DNA of 64,000 nucleotides from Parietichytrium sp. I65-24A (taxonomy: Eukaryota > Sar > Bigyra > Thraustochytrida > Thraustochytriidae). This document shows positions 51,337 to 62,659 of the stretch, in pieces. Under the pieces are notes generated by a model, which was given only the letters and a program-made list of their open reading frames with translations, ran no database searches and was not told the DNA's origin. The stretch covers positions 1,116,001 through 1,180,000 of the forward strand of contig BLSF01000001.1 in the NCBI GenBank assembly GCA_012862575.1, read 5' to 3'. The translations under genes were made by a program, and so were the position numbers. The number at the start of each line of letters is the position of its first letter. Position 1 is the stretch's first letter.

Positions 51337-51519
51337 CCCGCTCGCGGCCCTCTTCGCACCGCACACAAAAACACACACACAAACAAACACACACACCGCG
51401 CACGTGCGCGCACGTGTCCCTCCCGCATCGAGCACTTACCTTCGCGCGAACTACTGAGCTACTGCCGCTTCTCTTCTCCTCTCCTTCGCAGACTGCCAGT
51501 GGGTGAATGAAAAATGCTT

Positions 51520-51552
<33 letters not shown>

Positions 51553-52967
51553 GTGTCAGAATGTGTCAGAGATTATCAGAGATTGCTTTGGTGCGCTGCT
51601 TAAGGAGGACTAGTCTACTCGTTAGCCGCCGCGGAGGGAGGGTTGTGAGGGGGGATCGATGGGAGGAGAGTGAGTGGTAGGAGGTGTCAGGCGTTGGGGG
51701 TAGGAGTGTGAGGTTTGTGAGGGAGGCGAGCTTGGCACTCTTTTCTCTCTTTCCTCTCTTCTCTCTCGCTCTCTCTCTCTCTCTCGCTCTGGCGAGATCG
51801 GAGGAGTATTGTTACTGGTAGATGAGCTCACTCTGGAGGGCTAGGCTTCCGCTTGCTACCGTAAGTGGTAGCATTTGCCGTATCAGAGCGAGGGGATTTT
51901 TGAAAGGGAAAGTCTTGAGGCTCCGCATTTCTACGGTTAAATATAGACGCGGTTAACACGCACACCGCGGGGGGTTACGCGCAAAGTTCGCGAAGTTTGT
52001 GAGAGGCGAGCGGAGCTAGTAGTACCGGTAACTAAGCAAACCAACCCACTTTTCCGGACCTATGGTACGGTAGCCAACTGCTATCAGCATGGCGTTGGCG
52101 CGGCGAAAAGTATTACAATGGCATTTGTTTGTTTTTGGGAACCATCGTTGCTTCTGATTTTCTAAACCAACTTTTCAAAAACGTTGTTTGCTCATCGATG
52201 TTTGATTGATGGTTTCTTAAAAAATTGACCTAATAGTTGAAAAAAAATGCAACTTTTATAGAAAGAGGAAGTTAGAATTCCCTTTGTCAGAAACCAGAAA
52301 GTCAGAAATCAGAAATCAAAAACTAGAATTGAGAGTTGAGAATAATTGAGAATTGAAAGTTGAAAATGAATTTCAACGCACAAGTGATTATGGTTCAAGC
52401 TACAAGGACGATCGCCCATTGCTAATTCCTAAGACGTGCACGTCTATCGATCGGCCCATGCGTCCAGGTTGTGTTTTACATGTGTCCAGGACGTTTCCGG
52501 CGCGGAATGGCTTGGAGAATGGTTGGCTTCGCTCATTTTCACACGTCGCGTGAAGAATGTCGTGAGTCGTGTGACTTTCTTTTTCGATTTATTATCTCAA
52601 GGAAGCGATTGGACATGGCATATGTGATGATGGCTGTTTCATTTGACTCATGCGCAAGAATATTCAGACCAATTTCGCGTTGCAGTTGCCCGACCGTGGC
52701 GCGTCGCAGCTGTACACGAGGGCTGTAGACGGCCTGGGCTCGAGCCTGTATGCGTTTCCAAAAGTTCCGCTGCGAGTAGTGTTCCCAGGTGAGTGAAGAA
52801 ACGCTGGACTTTCAATTGAAAACTTTGTAGCGCCAGAGATGTAGAGTGTTGCGAAGACCCAGTATTGGATCGTGTTACCGCAACGCAGAATCGAAAGCTA
52901 CTTGATGAACATCGAGAGAGGCGTTGAATTTGCTCGCGAGTCTGTGGTTAATTAAAACCATCGTGAC

Positions 52968-53232
52968 CGGCCTGCAAGACTCCGAGTCGAGACCAAGGTC
53001 AACCGACATATTGCTTTCGCCTTCCTTTTACGGATTCCAGCCCAAGGGCTCACCGCTGGCTGGTGCTCTCAACGAACTTTTTGCGTTGGCAGGAGGGCCG
53101 AGCTATGCCTGGCACAACCGTTATGGCTCCGGCTGCACACACCTCCATCCCTCTCGAAATGCAGGGAGGCGCCATCTTAGCCGCAATTTGGTACTTGTTT
53201 CCTCGTCCTTTTCACGATTGCAGAACACAAGT
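52968..53232 (+). pseudogene. Possible relic of a GH31-type alpha-glucosidase
   Basis: Two overlapping frames carry pieces that match consecutive parts of family GH31 after its catalytic core: DILLSP in one frame (compare DILVSP/DLLVAP), then, in the next frame, PGTTVMAPAAHTSIPLEMQG and GAIL (compare the family's TVTLPAPLDTIPLFVRGGSI). The pieces are in the right order and about the right distance apart, but a frameshift separates them and no intact catalytic region is visible. A decayed gene copy would explain this. It could also be chance similarity. Confidence 0.3.
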
Positions 53233-54345
53233 TTCTCCTTAACGCTCCTTTGCACTCATTCATTCAGACGCTGCATTGCACTGCATTGCTGCATTGCACT
53301 TGGCGCTGCTGTTGCCGCACTGGCACTGGCACTGCAGAGAAGGAAAAAAACGGACAAATGCAATATCATCCATCATGAAGATACTCTATAGTAATGTCTA
53401 CCCACTGCTACTTTAGAGAGTCAGTAAGGGGGAGAGCTCGTATCGATAATCGTATTCGAATAATTTAGACTATGAAGTATAGTTCGCTTGTTCTTTTTAT
53501 TTCTCCGGGCCCGAAAGCGCTGATAAACGCGGAGAAACTCTCTTTCGCCGCTCCTTCCGCCTTTGCGAAAAGCTAATTGCTATTTCGCTTCTTTCGGTCA
53601 TACAATTATTTTACGAGTTCTCATGCACAGCAGTAGCACTCAGCACTCCACCCTATGGGAGCTTTCTGGAAGGGTTCTCTTGGTGCGTGCGGGAAGCAAG
53701 GCAAACGTTTGCCAATCATTCGTAGCCATTTCCTTAGCGCTGACCTCCCACTTCGACATAGGCCCCTGATAGCAGTCCTTGAGGGTCCCGGATGAACTCT
53801 AATTCTCCGTCCCGGCCTTCCCGCCACGCCGCCGCCTCTTACGCTTTTAAGCTAATCACTCCTATCGGAAACGCAAACCTCTGCTCTCGAGGTTCTCACA
53901 TCTCTCATAAGCAACATAGTCCACTGCTACGGTCATTCTACCTGGAGAATCAGTGAGCTCTACTCCCATTTAGGCTTTTGCCGTAGGAAGCGTTCAAGCA
54001 AGTTTTAGTACACTTTGCAGCAAACCACAGCAAACCCCAAACAAATATTTGCCCAAGCTTTACACTGTCTCTGTAGTCGTTAGCTATCAGCAACGGTAGG
54101 AGTCTGGGAAAAAGTGGATTGGAAACAGCAAGGTAGGTGAGGGGCGCAGCATTGCAAGCATCGCAAGCATCCAGAGTGAGAGAGAGAGAAAGGGAAAGAA
54201 GGAAAGAGGAGCGTTGTGCGGGGAGTGTACATCGCAGAGGTTATTAGTGTGTGGAGTGTGAAGAGATCGTGTGCGAGCACGCGCACGCGGTGTGAGTGAG
54301 AAGATTAGTTGGCTGTTTCGTCGCGCGTTTCACGCGGTCCGAAGG

Positions 54346-54639
54346 ATGGATCTCGACACAGCTCTGGCCGAGCACAAAGTGGTGGTGGTGTCCAAGACGT
54401 ACTGCCCGTACTGCCACAGGGTGAAAGCGCTTTTGGGAGGCTACAAGCTCAACGATGTGGTGTATTTGGAGGCTGACAAGACGCCGGCGTACCAGCAGCG
54501 CGCCTTGGAGCTGACCGGGCAACGCACCGTGCCGAACGTCTTCATCGCGGGCAAGTCCGTGGGAGGCTGCGACGATACCACTGCTCTGCACAAGAATGGT
54601 AAATTGAAGCAATTGCTCGAAGCCGCTGGCGCAATATAG
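54346..54639 (+). CDS. Glutaredoxin, dithiol class (CPYC)
   Basis: 97 residues from the first ATG; the longer frame starts with GTG. The active site is CPYC (residues 21-24 in KTYCPYCHRVK). The glutathione-binding TVPNVFI and GGCDD motifs are both present, and length is normal for a cytosolic glutaredoxin. It reduces protein-glutathione mixed disulfides using GSH. No targeting peptide is visible with this start, so cytosolic location is expected. Confidence 0.95.
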   Translation: MDLDTALAEHKVVVVSKTYCPYCHRVKALLGGYKLNDVVYLEADKTPAYQQRALELTGQRTVPNVFIAGKSVGGCDDTTALHKNGKLKQLLEAAGAI

Positions 54640-57600
54640 ACTGCTTTGTGGTTGCACATTGATGATAGTGATCTATATTTCGCAGCTTTCGAACCCAACA
54701 ATGGCTACGATTTTGGTGTCCTCATTCATTTTAAATCAATCAAAAAATTATAGAAGAGATTCCATATTACATTTGGCTTGTGATGCTTCATGCGTGCTAA
54801 TCCATGTGTTTTGGTTTTTAAAATTCAACATTGCTCTGCACGCACCCTTGGCAGCTTGTTTGTACCCGGCGCCACAAAATCAACTGTGAGGCCTAAGAAG
54901 GAAGTTTTCTTTAATGCTAATAATTTTAAAAAGAGAGAAAACAATTCTCGCAGCAGGCTTGGAGTTCTTTAAACTCCCTGTCAGATCAAGAAGTCGGGCA
55001 GCCGTTTACCATCTTTAAGCCTCGTCAAAACTTCACCATTTAGAAGCTGTGAAAATCTGTGAAACCTTCAGTTAAGACATGCTGTACAATGGTATCTCAA
55101 GCTCTCAACAGGATTCTTCAGCTTCCACAATGTTGCCTGTTCCTCTCTGGTGTAAGGCTTTTGGAGTCTCAGGCTCCAAGCTCAGACCAAAAATAACCTC
55201 GTCCATCGAAGGCCATGCATTGAGATATAAATTTCTCAGCCGCGCCATCTGACAATTTTAAACTAGTCTGAATGGTTTTCCGCCAACGTTTTTCGACCTC
55301 AACAACTCGCACCCTGCTTTCGTCATCCTGTCTGGTTCTCAGTGCAAAGGGTTGTGCAGTAGAGAATGCATACTGGCGATATCTCTCTTTCCACGCTCAG
55401 AGAGCGTCTTTGTGGGCCCAGAGCACTTTTGATCGTAATGCAGCCCAACATCCACTTCAAATACGACGCAAGAGATGGCATTACACTCCACGCTCAACTC
55501 TCGTATCGAACCCCTCGGCCGGCGACATGTCCTAGGATGTTGTTCTCGAGATTGCTTTGCTCATGCGAGGATGGCTCAACGCTTCAGTCTGGCGACGACC
55601 CGCCATGGAGATTTTAGTCACGAATTTTATTCGACCGGTACCGGAAACTTCACGACGTTCCGAAATTAAAGAATCTTAAAAGAAAAATGCATTCTTCGAC
55701 GCGTGCAGGGGATATCCGGGCCATCTTTCCTTGCTCTCAACCTTACCGGTCTTTCGTTCGCGATGGAAAAAAACTGCCAACATGGGCTCGCTACCAGGCA
55801 GGTATCCTGGCGCCTTCCTGGCCATTGCAGTTTCGCAGCTGTCGAGTACTCAGTACTCCCTGCCAGTCTCGGTACTGCCAGGTGCACGCAATAATCTCGG
55901 AGACATTTCTCCAGTCCCACATCTCCCCCATACGAAAGCAAGTATCTATAACTGACTCATAGTCTTCTCGTTAGGACCACTTCGTTGAAAAGTGCGAGCA
56001 ACGATGAGCATCGCCCCATTTGGCCGTCTCTGCAGCACTCGATCGAATGAGACATCATGAGACACCTGACCTTTCCGGCGCAAGTGCCATCCAAGGCCTT
56101 TCGACTCAGTCCCAGACTCAGGCTCAGCGGCGCGGTCTGCGAACGGCTCCTTCAAGGTTTCGCTCCAGTGGCCTCCCGCGCAATCGACTCTATTGAGACA
56201 ATCAAGGCTCTCTCGCTTCATTCGAAATGCACAGTCAATCGGCCTGAATTCGCAAAGATGTGCCTATGCACTGTTCAGTGAAAGCAGTTCATGGGGGCCA
56301 AGCCGCGGCCGCGGCCGCTTCCAACTTGATCATTCTTCACTCGCGCCAATACTGTCGCCTTCCCCGGCTAATGCATGCACGTGACGCCAACGCTCGCATG
56401 CTCCAAAGCTCCCGAGTTCGCAAGCTCGGAGACCTGGACCCTCACTCATACCAGAAGAGATGGAAGAACAAAATTCAAAACAACAATCAAAATTTATCTG
56501 CGTCGGTCCGTCAGTCCGTGGGCTCAAGGTCGCCGTCGTCACTTATCTGTGCTTACTTTTTCGCACTTTCTCGCACTTTCTCAATCAAAAATTTAATTTG
56601 TTTATTTGTTTTGATGATAATTCATGTGATTCCACTGCCCTTCATTATTCTCTTTTTCCTCGCATTTCTTTTTCTTCTTGTTTTTCCTGCTTTTCCTTCG
56701 TCTTTGTCTCTGCTTTTTGTTTTTTTGCGATCGGTGGCACTCTTACTGTCTTCAGTATACACATATAGTGATGCACCGTCTCCTTCGACGCATGAAAGTG
56801 AGTGCTGAAGGAGACCCAGGAGACCACAAAAAACAGAATCAGAATTCACTGTCAGAACTTATTTACTGTAAATAAAGTAAAAAGAATGAAAATAAAAATA
56901 AAAAGGAGTGGAGAAAAAAGAGTGGAGACGCAAGAGCGAGAACGAATTACTGTCATGTGAAATGAGAAGGAGAGAAGAAGGGAGGAAGAGGAAGGAAGGA
57001 GATCTTGCACTGTTGGATCTGGGATTGGTTTGTTGTGTTGGAGACGAGGACGCGTAAGATACAAATGTGATTATCGTATATCGTAGACACTCGATTAGGA
57101 GCTCCTCCGGGCTACTGAAACTCGTTCCGGGCCTTGCGGTTAGAAGAAAGGTTGGGACTCTGCTAGAACAACGTCGCTTCCAGTATCGAGTAACCGGCCC
57201 AAAGTTCCGATATAGCGATAAAGGTGGTGTCGGATAGCACCCGGAAAGAGAGTGAGAGCCCTCAAGGCGTCACCCACAAAAACCTTACCAGTGTGATGTG
57301 AGGCGCAACCGCTTTCCTACGCGACTAGCTAACTACCGATAGTGGCCATTTGGAGTTGGTGAAACCGGCCCTTCCTCTTCCCGAGCCCCATCTTACTCTA
57401 CCTAATAGTGTAGTTACTAAGTGCACGGGTCTGAATTCCTGCATCTCATGATTCTTGTGATACACCGAGTTCGCTACCGTTTGAAGTATCAGCTTGGTAG
57501 GGTTGCTTCTGAGTGTTACCGATGCCAATATGTTCTCCTACGATGGAATTCAGTCTCTCTTTGTTGGTTGACGAGTTCTTGAGAGCTCGGATTCCGCAAA

Positions 57601-59623
57601 AAGTACTGCTAGTATCATTTACGAGGAAACTTCTCTTGAGATAAGCTTGAGCTTTTCATTCCTGTGCGTACGAGAACATCATCACAGGCTGGATACAGCT
57701 TTAGTTCTATAGCTACTAGCTCTAGAGAGAAGAAAAAGAAAAGAAAAAGGAGTTCTGGCCACTTACTCTGCTCTCTAGCAGTGGCAATCCGTTCGATGTT
57801 CAGGCTAAGCACTCGTAAGGATACGGGTATAAACGCTCGTTGCTTCTCTAACGCACCAGAAAAAAAAAAAAATTACCTATTTCCTTCGAACGAATTTCCA
57901 TTCCTGATATCCGCAACAAGTCGAGCTTTCGCAAGATTATTCCTAATCGTTTCGTTCTGAACTGAAAATTCTGTTCTGTACGACTGCACGCTGTGAAGCT
58001 TTTGTGAAGACTTTCGACTGCAAAAATATATGCGCAATGCATTGCCTGTTAGTGTCTCAACTGTCTCGACAGGACCCGAATCGAACTCGGCCAAGCTAGG
58101 ACAGAAACACAAAACGTTGTCGATTTCTTATCGCATCCAGAACTCTGTTCTGTATACAGAATTCAAAATTCAGAAGAACTCTAGGTTCCGGTTCTGAATT
58201 CCGCTCTCAGAATCAAATGACCAGAATATACAATTTATTCTGAATTCTGAATTCTACCCTCTATTTTCCAAAAGGAGTTGTCAGAGAAAAAAAGAAAGAG
58301 TTGTTCAACCCTATTGATTTAAAAACTTTTTAAAATAGACAGTGCGAAAGAATCAACATTTAGATTTCAGAATTCAGGTCAATGGATGACAGAGAGAGAA
58401 GAGAACCGTCTCTCTCATATCTCTCAAATCTCATTCCGCCACTCTCCGTTCCATCCAATATGATACCCCGGTAATTACCGGATTCATTAAGTGATCGCTA
58501 GCCTCTTCCCATCTCCTCCACTTCTCGCACTGGCCCTCCGGGAGCAAGACTGCAGAATTCAGTAGCACACTATTACCCGATCCGATAGCTGCGAAGCTAA
58601 GTATGTCCCGTTAATGACATGTAAGCGCCTCAATATACCTTCATAGATATAAGTTTAGTATGAGAGGAGGTAGACTTTAATTCAGTGCCAGTCGCCTCGC
58701 CATGCCTCGCCTCCGGCTGCTTCGTAATGGTAGCAAGAAGATAGGAAACTGTTAGTTGGTGTGAGTGATTCGGAGTTGTTGTGAGTATTAACCATTGAGG
58801 TAGGAAGATCTTCAAGAAAAGGAAGACAACATTGAGATTCAGACGGTCAGTCTCTGCCCTCACAAATCCTCCCATCCCCTCACAACAAGCCACCCCAATC
58901 TGTGTTCCGCAGTCCTCCCAGGCCCCTCACAATCTCGCTTCTCCTCACACCGCCTCCTCTGCATGCGGCATCACACAAAGGCGAGAGGACTCAAAAAGAC
59001 TGTGAGGGGCGAGAGCCGAAAAGAAGAGAAACGAAGAAGAAAACAAGACAACAAACTCAGAGTGACAAAGTGACAAAGTGACAGACACAGAAAGAAGAGA
59101 AAGAAAGAAAGAGAGAGAGAGACGAACTTGTCAAAAACCACACAATCCCACATACGCCCCGCGTACCCCACATCACACCTGCCGCGTACACCCGCGAAAG
59201 ACCGACCGACCGACCTGCACAGTTGCGAAACAGTGGCGGAGGAGAGCGAGTTGGAGAAGGTGAAGGAAAGGATCGGATCAGATCAGATCACAGATCAGAT
59301 CAGTTCAGATCGGATCAGATCCCCAACGCGACATCTCTGTTTCCAAATAGAGCGCAGCAGGACGCCAGACTGGGAACGGGGAAAGATAATATCAGTCTTG
59401 TGTTGGCCTACTTCCCACGTGCCAGGGAAAGTGCAGCATTATAGAGGTTCGGAAAGGGGAACAAAATTTAAAGAACAGTGACCTGGGAATTTGGTGAAAT
59501 TTGGTGAAATTTTGGTGGAATTTGGTGCTGTGGCCGGCGGAAGAGTGGAGCAATATAACCTTCGTAGCGTTGTAGCTCCTTGCAAGAAAGGGAAAGCAAG
59601 AAGGGACGTGCAAGGGGCGGAAG
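54640..59623. other. Five-kilobase gene-poor stretch
   Basis: Only short, unbiased open frames. AATTCTGA-type words cluster at 58150-58260, GTGACAAA repeats lie at 59064-59083, and GATCA repeats at 59276-59322. A frame at 55366-55617 has a faint peptidase-like phrase but is too weak to call. No RNA gene recognised. Confidence 0.5.
59488..59530. repeat. GGTGAAATTT-type repeat, about 4 copies
   Basis: Units of GGAATTT/GGTGAAATTT about 95 bp upstream of the polyQ protein ATG. Confidence 0.7.
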
Positions 59624-60406
59624 ATGGGACTGGTGCCCACAAAGGAGAAAGATAGGTCTTTCGAGGCGAGCTTCGGGCCTTCTCCGGAAATGGTGTTTGG
59701 CAGGACAAAAGGCAAGGGTAAAAGTGCGCAGCTGGAGAAGAAGGAGGCCTGGGAGTCTCCCGAGGCGGGAAAAAGTGCGAAGAAGAGCCGAGGGTTCATC
59801 AGGCGAAGGGTGTTTGGCACAGTGTCGAAAAGAAGCGGGCACAAAAAGAGACATGGTGACGCGCCCGCTCGGGAGCAGCAGCAGCAGCAACAGCAGCAGC
59901 CGTACTTGGTGACACTGCCGGTGAGCAAGTCGAGCAGCGTGCCGCAGAACCTTGATCAATTCGGGAAGGACGATTATTTTAGCAAAGAACACGAGTTCGC
60001 GGCTGTGGAGGTGCCGCAGAAGGAGCGCTTTATATTCACGCACCATGCGGTTGTCGACCAAGATGTTATTCGACACAGCCTGTCCAGTAAGACTTCTCTA
60101 TTCTTGCGAAGGGATAGCAACGGAAGCCAGGACAGCTACTCGAGCAATCACAGCTCGAGGAGCGAACAGCCCTCGTCAACTTTATCATGGGTGGAAATGA
60201 AGTGCGCCCCGGAGCCAGACCTCCCTTGCCCAATGACCCCGCAAACGCCCCCAATTCCCTCGAAAGAATTCCTCTTTGCGATATCTTCCATGCCTTCTGG
60301 CAGGACGTTCTCCCAATCCGAGCAACAACCTGCTCGGCGAACTGTTCACCGTCGTAAGACGGCTCCCACAGATCTCGGTGTCTGTATGCCAGCCCTTGAG
60401 TTGTAA
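59624..60406 (+). CDS. Unknown basic protein with polyglutamine run
   Basis: 260 residues, ATG start. The N-terminus MGLVPT could be N-myristoylated (Gly2, Thr6). Residues 1-80 are Lys/Arg-rich, followed by a run of eight Gln (about 85-92), a stretch with mixed hydrophobic and acidic residues (95-145) that may fold, and a Ser/Pro-rich tail with MTPQTPPIP-like phosphorylation motifs. Little regular structure is expected. I recognise no family. The 5' flank has the same repeat style as the confirmed genes, which mildly supports it. Confidence 0.55.
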   Translation: MGLVPTKEKDRSFEASFGPSPEMVFGRTKGKGKSAQLEKKEAWESPEAGKSAKKSRGFIRRRVFGTVSKRSGHKKRHGDAPAREQQQQQQQQPYLVTLPVSKSSSVPQNLDQFGKDDYFSKEHEFAAVEVPQKERFIFTHHAVVDQDVIRHSLSSKTSLFLRRDSNGSQDSYSSNHSSRSEQPSSTLSWVEMKCAPEPDLPCPMTPQTPPIPSKEFLFAISSMPSGRTFSQSEQQPARRTVHRRKTAPTDLGVCMPALEL

Positions 60407-61024
60407 TTTAGTATTTTCTCTGCTCATGGTGGGGCGGCAAGGTGCATACCGGACATTGAAATTGTATCATTAGAAACCCAACCTTTTCGCGCACAGACAC
60501 CTAGGAGATGCGATGGCGCAGCGAGCCACGATTCACCCCCCATCGGCTTCAACTCGGTCGGTTGCTCTCACAAGAGTCTTTCACGTGGGCATCAGCTTCC
60601 GTTGAGACGAGCCTCACTCTCGGGGAATCTATCTATAAGTTGTTTCTCTTCCTGACTGTCAATCAACAGTTTATTTGTACTAGTAAAATTTAGAACTTTT
60701 GATTAACTGTAAAAGAAAGAAGAAAGTATTCCAAGCGCAAGCGTGTTCTTCATTGACAACGTCTGCTTACTGAATGACTGTGACCGCTATTGCGCCGATA
60801 CCTCTTGTTTCCAGTGAGATGTTTGACATCGAAAACTCAAGTTTGTGGACACTGCTCGCCAGACATTTGCCGCTCAGGGACTGAAGGACTCGCGATCAAG
60901 AAACAACGAAAACAAACTATCACGCTCTCCTTCCTTCCAACATAGCCACGAAAAGGGAGGGGGGTGCAAGTCCTTGAACTTTGGATCGGCAGACACAACT
61001 GGAGAACAAACAACTTGTCATAAT
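60407..61024. other. Convergent spacer, nothing recognised
   Basis: About 620 bp between the polyQ protein and the convergent WDR18 gene. Confidence 0.5.
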
Positions 61025-62659
61025 CTACTCTGGATATCTGGAGAGGAACTTGTCTACTGCGATCGAATACAGCTTAGAATTGACCCGCTTCCAGCGCTCA
61101 TTTTCCTCGCGAAGCTCTGACATTTCGGCAGGGTCGCTCGCGGATGAGCCTTTCGTGGAGCGAAGAGAAATCATTGTTTCTTGTTCTCTCTCCTCTCCGT
61201 CAGCACCGGCAAATGCGATTGCCCGCGGCGCATCAGACTCCTCCAGCTCGCTTGCAGAGACAAACTGCTGCATAGACGCCATATTAAAGTCATGCGCTGG
61301 ACCATTGGCAGCGGGTCGAAGGCGAGCGACTGGTCCTGTGTTCTCCGCGGAGGCACTCTTGCCCTCTGGAGCAGACTGGTATCTGTTTAGAGGCTTGATT
61401 GGTGGCACTGTGACGCCCTTTTCTATCATTCTAATCTTGTTCACCCCATGCCCGTGGGCTAGCTCACGAGGCATAGGTAGTACTTTGAGAGCCACGACAG
61501 GGCGGACTCCGCCATTCACGCTAACAACCTTGAGCACCATGGCACTCTCGGTGTCCCAGAGTCGGCAAGTCCCATCCAAAGACCCAGAAACCAGGATCGA
61601 GTTAATAGTATTCATCCCAAAGCAGGTGATGGCGGCCTTGTGCCCTTCCAAAACCCGAGAGTAAGGTGTGCTCGCCAGCATCTTCTTCTTCCTTGTGGTC
61701 AACGTTGCTGCCAATTCAGCCGCAGATTGGTGCTCGAGGCCCTCCCGCAAAGGACACTCATAAATCTTTCCGTCGTTTCCGCCGACATAAGCAAACGTCT
61801 CCAGGGAGTCAGCAATACAGCAGTTTAGAGGGACTGCAAATGTCATCGAGCGAAGCAAGAAAGACTTTTCAGGCCCTTGACCATCATCGTTGTTGTGCAA
61901 ATACCAAAGCTTTACTGTGTGGTCCAGCGAGCTGCTGAGTAATCTGCTGTTGAACCCAAAGCCTCCAAACCATACCTGAGTTACAGCGAGTGTATGTTCC
62001 GCCAGAGTTGCGATTGGCTTGACTGCTGAGATACCGGTGGAATCTGCAAGGTCGCCCACAGACCACGCCTTGATCTGACCGTCTTCTCCAGCCGTCACTA
62101 CCAGCGAGCCGTCTGCGCTGAACTCGACTGCAGAAACTGCCAAGTAGTGCGCTTTCCAAACTCGAAGGAGCTGACCCGTTGCGCAGTCCCAAAGGTACGC
62201 CTTGCCAGATGCCCCGCCAGCAGCCATAAAGGTCTCACTGCCCGAGAGCGCACACAACTTTTCAGGTGACGAGCTCGACTGCTGCGACCGCTCTTTTCCC
62301 CAAACCCAAAACTTGACACTCGACTTGCCTCCCGAGCCCTCGTTAGCAGACGCGGCCAATGGCCTCTGGATCGCAGCCAAAAGATCTCCCGCGCCGCCCC
62401 CCGTGGCAGCCGCCGCTCTGGCGCCAACTGTAGCTAGCCCATTTCTCACGCATGAACTCTCAGCCAAGGTCCCGACCGACCCTGCAGCTGCCGACATGTG
62501 GAAGATGCCAAGTCCGCCGAGCCCATCTGCGCCACTAGCCGAGGAAGAAGAAGAAGAGTGCGGTTGCGATCTCTTGCGGCCACCGCCCTGCAGGGCAGAC
62601 GCCTTGGTCGCATTACTTGCTCGCCCTGCTCCAAGAGCTGCAACAAACACTTCGTCCAT
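61025..62659 (-). CDS. WDR18: WDR18/Ipi3-like WD40 protein (Rix1 complex)
   Basis: 544 residues from the first ATG (the longer frame starts with TTG). After a low-order head (1-105) come WD40 repeats over about 120-430: AAGGASGKAYLWDCATGQLLRV..., SAVEFSADGSLVVTAGEDGQ, TQVWFGGFGFNSRLLSSSLDHT..., and VSGSLDGTCRLWDTES near 380. The HTLAVTQVWFGGFG segment and the order of repeats match WDR18/Ipi3. A helical C-terminal segment (about 500-540) fits the Ipi3 tail. The Rix1 complex (Ipi1-Rix1-Ipi3) acts in 60S pre-ribosome maturation and rRNA ITS2 processing. A different nucleolar WD40 protein is the main alternative. Confidence 0.8.
   Translation of the reverse strand: MDEVFVAALGAGRASNATKASALQGGGRKRSQPHSSSSSSASGADGLGGLGIFHMSAAAGSVGTLAESSCVRNGLATVGARAAAATGGGAGDLLAAIQRPLAASANEGSGGKSSVKFWVWGKERSQQSSSSPEKLCALSGSETFMAAGGASGKAYLWDCATGQLLRVWKAHYLAVSAVEFSADGSLVVTAGEDGQIKAWSVGDLADSTGISAVKPIATLAEHTLAVTQVWFGGFGFNSRLLSSSLDHTVKLWYLHNNDDGQGPEKSFLLRSMTFAVPLNCCIADSLETFAYVGGNDGKIYECPLREGLEHQSAAELAATLTTRKKKMLASTPYSRVLEGHKAAITCFGMNTINSILVSGSLDGTCRLWDTESAMVLKVVSVNGGVRPVVALKVLPMPRELAHGHGVNKIRMIEKGVTVPPIKPLNRYQSAPEGKSASAENTGPVARLRPAANGPAHDFNMASMQQFVSASELEESDAPRAIAFAGADGEEREQETMISLRSTKGSSASDPAEMSELREENERWKRVNSKLYSIAVDKFLSRYPE

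Larger units (their letters stand above)
51120..54345. other. Long gene-poor stretch
   Basis: About 3.2 kb. It contains the CCCCAAA array, CT tracts (51520-51550; 51740-51790), CAGAAATCAGAAA-type words (52290-52330) and a possible glycosidase relic (52968-53232). No intact gene is supported. Confidence 0.5.

Noticed and set aside
55366-55617. Open frame with a phrase DARDGITLHAQLSY resembling the start of a serine peptidase catalytic domain
   Set aside because: One short phrase only; no catalytic triad or flanking homology seen.
58060-58095. TTCGATTC on the minus strand, like a tRNA T-loop
   Set aside because: The flanking bases do not form a five-base T-stem and no D-arm, anticodon arm or acceptor stem could be placed.
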